NCBI RefSeq assembly: GCF_014529535.1
Contig: NC_050737.1
Span: 5,124,749 to 5,188,748, forward strand
Direction of reading: 5' to 3'
Source: Bradysia coprophila
Lineage: Eukaryota > Arthropoda > Insecta > Diptera > Sciaridae
DNA length: 64,000 nt
Below, one piece after another: positions 38,036-48,330 of the stretch (position 1 is the first letter of the stretch; each line of letters opens with the position of its first letter). The notes beneath the pieces were generated by a model. The model was not told the DNA's origin and made no database searches. It worked only from the letters and a program-made list of their open reading frames with translations. The position numbers and the translations under genes were made by a program.

Positions 38036-38189
38036 TGTTAGATTATGTGAAAACACTGGTGACGATAATCTAGTTCGCCTATATAATTCAATTAATATTT
38101 GTTCATAGTACGTAAATCATTCTGTTAAAAACGTGTTTTATCCATACTTGAGTCTTCTCTAATTGGAATCCGGAAATCTTGAAAAGCCA
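38036..38189 (+). repeat. 3' LTR of the gag-only element
   Basis: Begins tgttagattatgtg directly after the purine tract and ends aaaagcca. Near-identity to the 5' LTR implies a fairly recent insertion. Confidence 0.88.
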
Positions 38190-41100
38190 AAACGAAGGAC
38201 CTAGATTAACTATTTTTCTGTTGATATTGGTTTTGTCGCAGCGATATCTTTCAGTGAAATATTCAATTGTTATCTATCGGTAGAGTTGACATAGAATTGA
38301 GAAAGAGACTGATGTAGTAACCCCTTTCCTGAGCTTCAGAGCTTCTTCGTGAATTTTTGAGGTTTTCGTGATCTATTTCATTCACGAAAATCGTAAAATT
38401 TCGTGAATATTTGAGAAACAAACACAATTATTATAATCAATTTTTTGATTACAGGATCTGTTCGTATTGCGTCGCTCAGCTATGTGTAAAATGTGAGTTA
38501 TGTTTTTTCACTTTCATAAAATGGACTACACTCCTCAACAAAATATTTTTATTTTCATTTAAAAAAAAAGCTTTGGGTTTCCGATGAAACAATACCCTAC
38601 AAAGTTCGGTTACACTTTAACATATGATACTAATGAGCAACTTAATAAATGGTCTTCTGCAAAAATGTATTTTCCCAGGCCATTGAAAATGTACGAGTTC
38701 ATTGCATTTTGCAAATAAATAAAAATAAAAAACCAAGTTCAGCTGGATCCATTCACAAGTGCTTTTTGTTATGCAAATAAAAGATTACGCAAAAAATTTT
38801 TATTCCATTTATTGAACTCCGGCAACAAAAATCGAATTGTAACGTTAATACTCGCATATATGATCGAATCATCACAAGGAAACTCTGTCCACAATAATAA
38901 AACTTTTATTATGTTAATCAGCCAATCAAATTGTGAATAAATTATTTGATTTGTCTATGCGATTCTCATGAATTAATTAAGTTAAAAGTTGGAATTCATA
39001 TTATGTTATATCGTGTCTCTTGCCCGGTCTTATCATTCTCATTCCGCATTTCAAACAGACAGAAATTAGTTTCCTGTTGATATTAATGACAATAAGTCTG
39101 TGATTTTCATTAATTCTTTACATTTAGAGGAAATGGAAAAATACAAAAGAATTTTTTGAAAAAACTTCCTTTCGGAGTTTTTGTTTTTTTATTTTTATTT
39201 TTTATCTCTTCAAAGACAACAAACAAAAGACTAGTTTATTAATTCGATATTAAAAAAATATTATTCAATGTTACAGATGAACCACTTTGATATGCCATGC
39301 CACTTAAATTATATATACACATCCGATAACTCAATCCGTTCCTCATGACGACAGTGCATTCAAGGAAGACATAACGTCATCATCAAATTATAAAGAAGTC
39401 ATTATACGGATAACGAGAAAATCTGTAGGCTTCTGCACATCAAACTATAATGTCAGTTGCTGGAGAATTTTATCGTTTCAGCATGAAAACAGTTTCAATT
39501 AGAACGGGGATTTACGCGCTTTAATCAGTATAAAGTGAGGAATGAAGAATTGATTTTGTTACATTAAAACAATCACAGCGCGGTACTGGTTTTTACTAAT
39601 GAGGAAATTCGTGAACAGGTAACAGGTTCTCGTTACATTATTTAGATAAGATACTTGCTTCTGTTAGAAAGCGTGCTTTTGTTCACTGAACTATGCAAAA
39701 CCGAAATTGTTTCGATTAGTCCTTTTTGGGGAACTTTACACCGTTTTACACACACCATTATGGTCATTATTTCACCTAATCAGAAGCGCCAAAGGAACCC
39801 CACATTGAGTTTTAACTTTTTATAGTTTACTTTGGATTAGATTTACTCGTTCCATATTTGTGTAAAATATGTGTAAAAGTTTGATTATTTTGATGGCGAA
39901 GTTCTGGCGGTTCCTGAGCATCTCAGAAGCCACAAAAACACCGTTTCCCCTAATAGCTAATTGTCTTAATCTAATGGCACCAAACATGCATGGGTGTTGT
40001 ATCGATGCTATTTCCGACGTTCCGACTAATGACGATGTCTTCCAGTTTTCGCTATAAGTTAATCAATACGATCGAAATCTTAATCTCAAAATAATAAAGA
40101 AAAAATCGCTAAGCAGTGTTCGGTTCGCTCGATATGATAAACCGTAAATTGCATATTCTACATAATACAATCAGTGTACGTATACATGGGAAACAATTAA
40201 AAGTAATAACTAATAACATAATGTTTCGGTATAATTTTATATCTTTTAAACACCATCTGGTACAGGGCGTTAAATGCATACATTAATATACAATCTAAAA
40301 TAGTGTCAATTTATGCCAAAATACCAGTGACATTATCTTTCATACGACCCCAAATTATACGATTATATATTTATAATAACAAGGGGGTGCTAAAACAACA
40401 TTGTACTACGTACAAAGCGTGCACCATATATGGCTGTAGTTGGATGAGTTGGATGTGTATACCGCACGCATTTGTACGTTAGTATAGTATAGAGTTTCAA
40501 TATGTTACAAAATTTTGCTAAGGATTCTGATTTTGTGTATATATATGTTCCGCATATGAAATAACAAAATGATATGTAATACAATCACCCTAAAAACGAG
40601 AGAAAGAGAATTGTGTGTATCATTGAAAACAATAACTAATCCCATCGCATAATGTTATCTGAGTTATCTTATGTTTGCAAGGCTAGTGTAATAAACTTGA
40701 ATGATTTTTTTTTAAATTTTATTACAGTGGATTGCGTTTAAACATTTAAAGATTTTGATTTGTTTTCTTTTCCTTATGTTTTTTATTATAGCATCAAAAA
40801 TACACTTTGTGTTTATAAATCATTTACGAAACAAAACGATGCGCGGTGTCTTTTGGTAGTATTATATAGCGAGGGAAAGGTACTTTCTTGAGTACTCTGC
40901 TGATCATCTGTAGATGTCTATCTGATTTAAGAATTTTATGTCGATTTTCCGTCGTAATTTTAATCGCATACATATAGAAAAATTACAACAAGCAATTGAA
41001 AGTTTGGTTGGAGGTGGTGGGAAATGGATACCCATTTCAATTGGACCAGTCAGGGCCAATTTGTTGGGAAATAATTTTATTAAATTTGCCTAAATTTCCC

Positions 41101-41280
41101 AAAATTTGACAACAAAAACTTGGGCAAACATTTGAAAAGTTTAGAAAATTTTAGCATTTTAAGGAAATTTATTTCCCAAAAAAGCCCTGTTACCAACAAG
41201 CCATTTCAAGGATATTTATGGGTTCTCACATAGATCAACTGAAACATAGAATCAATCCGAAAATATAGTTGAAAAGTAGT
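38190..41280. other. AT-rich region, no gene seen
   Basis: Open frames here are short and have no recognisable motif (for example 39869-40057). No splice-compatible conserved exons noticed. Confidence 0.5.
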
Positions 41281-41819
41281 AGAAAGTACGTTTTAAATGT
41301 ACAATTTACCGATGAGTAAGCCATTGGTCTTATCGTGTTTTTGGGAGTTTTATCCGTACATCGATGTACACTTGATGCGTACACTGCTGTACGATTAATC
41401 CGTACTTATCAGGTGACAGTTGTGATTTCTATATTTGACACGTGAGACGCCTACGACACTGTATATCCTCAAACAAGGTTATTTTGATGTGGTTAGCCAA
41501 TGCTTAGATTTGTTAAGCAAAAACTAATTGCTGGCAGAAGACTGCCAAAACGATTCATAGTGTCATGTCAGTTTACAGTATAAACGTTCCTTTTTATAGA
41601 TTTGGCCGACCTCGATCGGTAATTATATGTTTGATTAGTTGGGAAAAATTCAATTGCAGAATAAAATTTTAATAAAATTTAAAAAAAATCGGCAAACATT
41701 TTGATAATTAGAAACTGAAACTTAAAAAACACAACCATGTTACTGGTTCAATCAATGGTTCAACCGTACTTTGCTTTTCAACCGTATAAGCTGTTCGAAA
41801 TTACATTCACTCTTCTCAG

Positions 41820-41900
41820 CAGCCCATCAGTTCAGCTATTACGTCTGAGCCTGGCAAGTAAGAGGTACCGAGTTCAAATCCAGTGCAAATTTTTTTATTT
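41820..41900 (+). other. tRNA-like / pol III promoter-like fragment
   Basis: gagttcaaatcc at about 41870 fits a B-box, with A-box-like sequence about 45 bases upstream and a T-rich run (ttttttta) immediately downstream. The T-arm stem does not pair well, so this is more likely a decayed tRNA or SINE head than a working tRNA gene. Confidence 0.35.
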
Positions 41901-43151
41901 TTTTTATTTTTGCTTGTTTTCCCGTCAAAAGCCATAAAAGCAGATGATGTGATATGATTGTATCATTACGAGTCATCAAGATCGTCAATTAAGTTGCATT
42001 TATTCTTAAACTAGCACTGTAACCCGGGCTTCGCCCGGGATATACTGACAATCTTAACCACACTGACATACTAAATTCAAGTGACACTCCAAGTACACTG
42101 ACATTCCTGAGACCATGCTGAGCCTCAAAACATCACTGACACTCTTAACCATACTGACATTCCCAACCACAATGCTTTCAGCATACTAAAACTCCCACTC
42201 TTTAACATATAACCACAATGACAAGACAGTCCTAGTCACACTGCACTCCTAACACCTTACTAAAACTATCAACCACACTAACGCTCCCAATAACACTGGC
42301 ATTCCCAACCTAACTAAAACTACACTGACACTCCTAACCACGCAGAACCTCTTAATCCCACATTGACAAAATGTTCTATCACTTTTATTTAATTTTAGTA
42401 ATTCTTTAGAAATCATAATTCCGAATGAATCTTAGTTCCGGGTAATTCCTGGGGAATCTGAATTTCTATTTAAAGTTAACATAGGTGAACTTAAGTAAAG
42501 CTAGGTGAATCTGAGTGAAGCTAGGTGAGTCTAAGAAAGCTAGGTCAATCTAAGTGATCGCCAAGAACCCAGTTTCAATATCAATATAATGAGTTCTAAT
42601 TATGCTTATCCTTATTTTTACACCCATTATCACACCAACACCCCTTATCACATTCATATCTCCAATGACACTGACACAACTCATCATACTGTTACCATTT
42701 TGCAACTCAAACCCTTAATCTAACTGACATCGCTGGTCTATTTTTGAAGAATGGTGTTTTTACTCACCGGCTAAGATCACAGTTCACGGATTTTATCGAC
42801 TGGAATCGGTATACGTTTATCTAAGTTTTCAATTTCATGAGTAAACGTTTCTCAATTAAATGATCCTTTGGTGATTTTACAAAAAAAAAAGATTCAGTTG
42901 AGCAGACGCACCCAAAACAGACCAGAAAGTAATTAACAGGCTTCTGTCATTAGAAAACACATTAGCCAACTGCCTTCTCTCCGTTTTTCAGGGTAAACTT
43001 TCCAAGCAAGATGAAAACGTTGTTACACAATTTTCTCAGGTTAATCTTGAATATAGATGGAGCTATTGGTGTGAGAGACATTGAATATGTGTTTTTCTAG
43101 CATATTTAGTCTTAAACAAGATTTACAACCACGAATCACAACTTCTCATGA

Positions 43152-43858
43152 AATATGATTGTGGGTAGCCAAACGCTCCTTAAAGAAGATAACCCAGTGA
43201 CCGTAAGACGCTGTACACACAGATCCACACGGATCTCCTCGGTCGAAAGTTAAGGTACGTGACAATTGGACTGTGTATAGCTAATCAGATCATACTCTAA
43301 GTGGCCTAGCCAAACCTTCGTTACAGAGGTCAATCGAATGGCCTTTGCAGGGGGTAGCCGAACGCTCGTCCTAGATGTTAGCCCAGTGGCCGTTGGACTG
43401 TGGGTAGAAAAGCCCTCGTTCTAGAGGTCAGCGAGCAGCTGTTACACGGGGGGTAGCCAAACCCTCGTCCTAGATCTTAACCCAGTGGCCGTTGGACGGT
43501 GGGTAGCCAAACCCTCGTCCTAGAGGTTAGCCGAGCAGCCGTTCGACGGTGGATAGCCAAACCCTCGTCCTAGAGGTCAGCCGAGCAGCCGTTATACGGG
43601 GGGTAGCCAAACCTTCGTCTTAGAAGTTAGCCCGGTGGCCGTTGGACGGTGGGTAGCCAAACCATTGTCCTAGAGGTCAGCCGAGCAACCGTTAGACGGC
43701 GGGTAGACAAACAATCGTCGTAGATGTTAGCCCAGTGGCCGTTGGACGGTGGGTAGCCAAACGCTCGTTCTAGAGGTCAGCCGAGCACCCGTTGGACGGC
43801 GGGTAGACAAACCATCGTCCTAGAGGTCAGCCTTGTGAGCGTTGGACGAAGGGGTAGC
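43152..43858 (+). repeat. Tandem array of 50-bp units, alternating A/B types
   Basis: gggtagccaa or close variants recur at about 43163, then 43302, 43352, 43402, 43451, 43501, 43551, 43601, 43651, 43701, 43751, 43801 and 43851. Two subtypes, gttagcccagtggccgttgg (A) and gtcagccgagcagccgtt (B), mostly alternate, so the older unit of duplication was probably a 100-bp dimer. Confidence 0.88.
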
Positions 43859-43860
43859 CA

Positions 43861-44010
43861 GGTGAAGCCAGGTGAAGCTAGGTGAAGCTAGGTGAAGCTA
43901 GGTGAAGCTAGGTGAAGCTAGGTGAAGCTAGGTGAAGCTAGGTGAAGCTAGGTGAAGCTAGGTGAAGCTAGGTGAAGCTAGGTGAAGCTAGGTGAAGCTA
44001 GGTGAACCAA
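43861..44010 (+). repeat. Tandem array of 10-bp units, 15 copies
   Basis: The unit is ggtgaagcta, almost perfect throughout; only the first (ggtgaagcca) and last (ggtgaaccaa) vary. A looser version (gctaggtgaatctgagtgaa) is present at 42484-42555 within the same element. Confidence 0.95.
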
Positions 44011-44043
44011 GGTGTAACGACTCTTCGGTTTTATTATATAGAT

Positions 44044-46900
44044 AAACATTTAAACGTCATTGCCTGTCTGACATTTTAACGTTTTAAATGTACATAGTGT
44101 ACGGATAAGTAAACCATTGGTATTATCATGTTTTTGGGCGATTGAAACGTAGAACTTTTTTTGGGTGTTATTTAACAGATACACAGTTAAAATGACTGCA
44201 ACACGCGAGCTCTACGGCTTAAGTGTAGTAATATTTTCTTCTCAAAAACATGAGTTGGTTTTATATTTACTTGACGACAGCCGCTGTCGGACAGCGAAAC
44301 TTTACATCAAGCCTTTGAGTAAAATATCGCAGTTGTCAATGGTGGAAATCGATTCCTCTCTGTCTACTGATCTTGTCTTCGTCTCTGATCGGTAAACTTC
44401 ACACATGAAATGCATTTATCATTCCCAAAATTCCCACGCTAAAAATATCTTAAAATTAGAAAGAAAATTTTGATAAACTTACTTGTGATATTTGCAGACA
44501 AAAAGCACATTTCGCAAAATAAATCTACAGACGATTATCAAAAAAAAAAATCCTTCTGCATGTCATTCATTTCATGCATGGGATATAGACAATCGCCTAT
44601 AATATAGGTCCTACAAAAATGACGACAACATTTATTTTGTTTTCATTTTAAAAATAATGCACACGTTTCAGTGTAAATATGAACGAATCTTCATTCAATA
44701 ATTTCAATTGCTAATATTTACCAATGCAATCAAAACGAGACAATCCAACCACAATAAATGCAACACCGAAAAATCCATAAATTATGAAAAACTTTACACA
44801 CAATGCCACATAATAATGTTTTTGCCCGAAAAAGGTAGTGCAAAAGATAAATTACGCAAAAACAAACATAAACATTATTGTCTCTTCCTTTTGTGTCCTG
44901 AATCTATTTGATCAATGAAGTAAATGTATAACTTTTGGTGATTCAAAACGCCCCTCTTTGTTCTCCTTTTATATGTTTTTTTTTGTCACATATCATTTCA
45001 TATGAAATATATTCGGAGTATAGTTCAGACGAACACAACAACAAAAAAGTTACTTTACACGCTATAGTTCAGATTTATATTATCATTCAAAATTGTTTAT
45101 TTTGTCATTTCTCGGCAATTTATATTATGTATTTTGCCACCCCATGTGCTGCGATGAAGTTTATTTTTATAGAGTTTTTACCGATTTTTCAACAAAAAAA
45201 AAACTTTTGCTACGAAATATTTTTGTTTTTTGTGTTTATATGCGAAAAATGCGAGATTACACTTTTAATACGCGAAAATGGTTAGCTGTTCCCTATTAAC
45301 TATGTTCCATTCTTTGTCAGACTATTTTTTCCACTAAATTGAATTTACAGCTTAATAACGGCAATCACATATGCATATTTCTCACTCATATCGACCTTCA
45401 GAAAGCCAGACAGGATACCATAAAATTCTATATTTTATTTGTTCACAGGTACCGATTTATTGGAAGCTTATGACTTTGATTTGATTTTCAGAATAATTTA
45501 CAAAGTTCAATCGGAGAATTGTCGTCATTAACATGTTTAGATGCGTTCATCGAAGAACTAACGCATCTCACATTAATGTCTGGTGATGTTCTTTATTGAA
45601 ATTAATTTTTCTTCACTTGAAATTTGCATAGATGTTTACCGATTATATATTCATTAATTGATTTGTACCTGATCCCAAGTTAAATAGATTCTCTTGAAAC
45701 CGACATAATCACTACGTTTTCTTAGAACAGTTTGCTCTGCAAAAAACCGGGTTTTCAAACTGAAGATTGCAAATTAAATAGGATGGAGGAAATGTGTCTG
45801 CCACAATCGATTCCAATAATAATCTCCAACCCCATGAAACCTCCTTCCAGTCGTTTACCACAAGAAAAATGCTACATTTCATACGTAGAACATAATCTGC
45901 GAATAAGTCCAACATTTAATCTTGTCGTTCTTAATTGAGTCATCTAATAATTAAATTGTTATAGTTTTTGGAATAAATCCTCGGTTTTGTTCAAAATTAC
46001 TTTATTAACCAAATATTTCGGTCACGTTTTTAGTGACCATTATCAATGGCATTCCTAATGAGTTTGCTGCATTACAAATACATTGTCAATGAATGAACGT
46101 AAAAATTTGCGTAAGTACACATGGCGGTAAAAATTCTACCTCGTCAACCTGAGTTCTTACAACAGTAAAATATCACCATCTCGGCAATATCACAGACCGT
46201 CTTTAAATTAATTACACACCAACAGAACACTTGCAAATTAAACGATCAAACAATCATTCTCGTCAATAACATTGGATCACCATCACCAATGTTCGCTCGG
46301 CTAATAATTAAATCATCGATGCAATAAGACACCGAAATTTTTGGAAACTGGTCAGTTTTCAAACATTGAGACCTTTATTGCTTATTGATACTACAATCAG
46401 CATTGTTAAATTTAAGTTGAAAAAATACGGCTCTCGCTACTCTAACTCAACATGTATGGCAAATTGTGTCTCAACCTTTGAAAAAGTACTAACCATTACA
46501 TGTTAGTTTGCCCCTTGCGAAAATGATCCATTTATAAAAAGTTGATAATCAACGTTCGCATGGGGTAGATATGAACTCGAATACATTGAATGCTGCTACG
46601 TAATTTATTAATTCGGAAACAACCTTGTGATACTCGCAAACTCACTCTAGTCCTTTTGAGCAACTTGCTTCAGTACCTGTCTTTTCAGCTCTTCGGCTCG
46701 GATATCTACACTTGTAGAAAAGACAGATCGGATAGAGTAGAGACCTTCAATATTATTAATTCGGTCAGTAAGTAAACCATATTTTTAAAGTTAAAAATCT
46801 GAGACACACAAGTTCTTAATAGACAATGTTTTAAAGCGAAGTACAGATATTAACTGAACGACGAATGATATTTTCATGCAAATTTATTGCCTGACACAGT
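44044..46900. other. AT-rich region, no gene seen
   Basis: No recognisable gene. At about 46000-46050 the minus strand holds ttgataatggtcac, a loop, then gtgaccgaaat, a stem-loop also seen in form near 1596. Several open frames of 60-116 codons (for example 44935-45285) are AT-driven and lack protein-like composition. Confidence 0.5.
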
Positions 46901-47180
46901 TTATTCTCAGTCTTAAGTAGCAAATTATATTACCTGTGGCAGCCAGTGGTGTCTTGGTTGTCCCTTCCTTTTTCCCAACCTGACAGAGTTTTCGTTGAAA
47001 TAAATCTTTTCATCAACAAACCATGTCCACATCGATAATTACGAAAGATTTTTTTATTTCTACCACAATAGGAAACCATATAAAAGATGAATAATCGATT
47101 TTTATCAAATTAACCGCATTAAAACACTCTTATGTGCAATTGGATTGGGTTATTGATATTGACCCTTCTCATCTATTTCC

Positions 47181-47214
47181 TATAAAAGCTCCACTTTACC
47201 ATTTATGTCGCAGT
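47181..47214 (+). promoter_or_regulatory. TATA box and initiator of the serine protease homologue gene
   Basis: tataaaag at 47181-47188 is followed 31 bp later by the arthropod-type initiator-like cgcagttc, with A at 47212 as the likely first base. The leader would be only about 15 bases before the ATG at 47227. This sets the start and argues against the longer upstream frame from 47134. Confidence 0.75.
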
Positions 47215-47226
47215 TCACTCGTTAGA

Positions 47227-47982
47227 ATGTTACTTAAAGGTGTTCCAATAACAGCGCTGTTATTATTCGTGTCAATTGGCAGAGGTGACGATGGATTCAA
47301 AGCTGAGACGAGGCAGTTTCCTTTTTCTGCACTCATCGTTGCAAATTACAACAATTCAATAATAAATAATCTCGGTGAATGGGATTGCAGCGGCGCTATA
47401 ATCAGCGATAAATTTGTGATCACAGCTGGACTTTGTGTTGAAGGAATTCAAAAGTTTAGAATCAAACTTGGTGAGAAAGGCGAAGTACGTGACAATGAAG
47501 ATGAATATATCTACGACCACATCATTCATACAAAACCAATTTACTCCATAAATCATATAGTGGCCCTGATCGCGTTGAATCCAATATGCAATTTCACTCC
47601 CGCAATTCAACCAGTACGCATACCAGTCAATCCAGCTAACGTAAATAATTGGTTGATTGTAGCCGGATGGAATGCAAATAATGAAAACGATTTAGAGCTT
47701 CAATGGTTGCCTATGCGAGTCATAAGCGATGCAGACTGTAAGGCTGTATACCCTGCGATCGATATGAGTACTGTGATATGTGCTCGAACGGACGAGGTCA
47801 ATGGTAAACATCGCAGTTTATGTGGGTCTCTCGGTTCTGTTCTCGTAGCTGAGAATAATACGCTACTAGGAATTTCCATCTGGCAGATTTTCTCACCTTG
47901 TCAAGATGGACCACAAATATTTGCGAGAATTAAATGGTTTAATCCTTGGATTAGCGCAGCCTTTGAAATAACCCGCGGTTAG
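47227..47982 (+). CDS. Secreted serine protease homologue lacking all three catalytic residues
   Basis: A single-exon frame of 251 residues with the trypsin-like (S1) fold. Residues 1-20 form a signal peptide (ALLLFVSIGRG). GFKAETRQFPFSALI aligns with the start of the mature S1 domain, but the IVGG activation sequence is missing. The His loop reads TAGLC instead of TAAHC (His to Leu69). The Asp loop reads NHIVALI instead of NDIALI (Asp to His110). The Ser loop reads CGSLGSV instead of GDSGGP (Ser to Leu202). Disulphide cysteines (54, 70, 171, 185, 199) are kept, as is the VAGW motif. It should fold and be secreted but not cleave. Such homologues act in insect immunity, clotting or digestion as cofactors; which applies here is unknown. 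The ATG at 47227 is preferred because the TATA box lies inside the longer frame. Confidence 0.85.
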   Translation: MLLKGVPITALLLFVSIGRGDDGFKAETRQFPFSALIVANYNNSIINNLGEWDCSGAIISDKFVITAGLCVEGIQKFRIKLGEKGEVRDNEDEYIYDHIIHTKPIYSINHIVALIALNPICNFTPAIQPVRIPVNPANVNNWLIVAGWNANNENDLELQWLPMRVISDADCKAVYPAIDMSTVICARTDEVNGKHRSLCGSLGSVLVAENNTLLGISIWQIFSPCQDGPQIFARIKWFNPWISAAFEITRG

Positions 47983-48120
47983 TCAACTAGATTATAGTCT
48001 GTTTTTGACCGTTTGAGAAATCAAAAAATAGAAAATTTGGACAATATAGTAAAATCGAAGAACTCACGAAGTGGGCGAAAAGGTGAATGAAATAATAATT
48101 CAGGAATAGATGCAATTAAT

Positions 48121-48323
48121 CACGGCAGAGTAAAATAAACCAGGCAGGAGCGGTTCATTTTCGAAACGTCAAATAAGGGACCTAATATGACTGTATGAAA
48201 ATGAACTCAAATGAACACTGACATAAATTTAAAAAAATTATTCGCAAAAAATATAGGGCTACTAGATTATTCAGGTCTCTAGTCAAATCAGCGCTCCTGC
48301 CTGGTTAACTTTACTCTGTCGTG
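48121..48323 (+). mobile_element. 203-bp MITE, 7-bp target duplication, copy 2
   Basis: Starts cacggcagagtaaaataaac and ends with the near inverse (actctgtcgtg). It is flanked by aattaat on both sides (48114-48120 and 48324-48330). Full-length relative of 31225-31426 in opposite orientation. It lies about 140 bp downstream of the protease homologue stop codon. Confidence 0.88.
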
Positions 48324-48330
48324 AATTAAT

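Larger units (their letters stand above)
36818..38189 (+). mobile_element. Copia-type LTR retrotransposon, gag-only, internally deleted
   Basis: Two near-identical LTRs (36818-36970 and 38036-38189) enclose about 1.07 kb. A primer-binding site ggttatgggcctag (36974-36987) matches the internal initiator-methionine tRNA site used by copia. A purine-rich ggaattaaggggg (38021-38033) precedes the 3' LTR. Between them are gag remnants only; protease, integrase, reverse transcriptase and RNase H are absent. Possible target repeat: aaact before and aaacg after, four of five matching. Such an element would need proteins from a relative to move. Confidence 0.88.
42010..44043 (+). mobile_element. 2-kb satellite-bearing repeat element
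   Basis: The left end actagcactgtaa is followed by the perfect palindrome cccgggcttcgcccggg (42023-42039). The right end is ttttattatatagat. In between are degenerate cactgacactcctaacca-type repeats (42045-42370), a short precursor array (42484-42555), a 50-bp array and a 10-bp array. aaac borders both sides and may be a short target duplication. From memory, elements with similar GC-palindrome and tatagat ends are common in arthropod genomes, but I cannot name the class. No coding sequence. Confidence 0.6.

Noticed and set aside
41820..41900. Functional tRNA gene
   Set aside because: The B-box is good, but acceptor and T-arm stems do not pair well, so a decayed or SINE-derived fragment is more likely.
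47134..47226. N-terminal extension of the serine protease homologue (extra 31 codons)
   Set aside because: The TATA box lies inside it, the extension is not signal-like, and the ATG at 47227 is followed directly by a good signal peptide.
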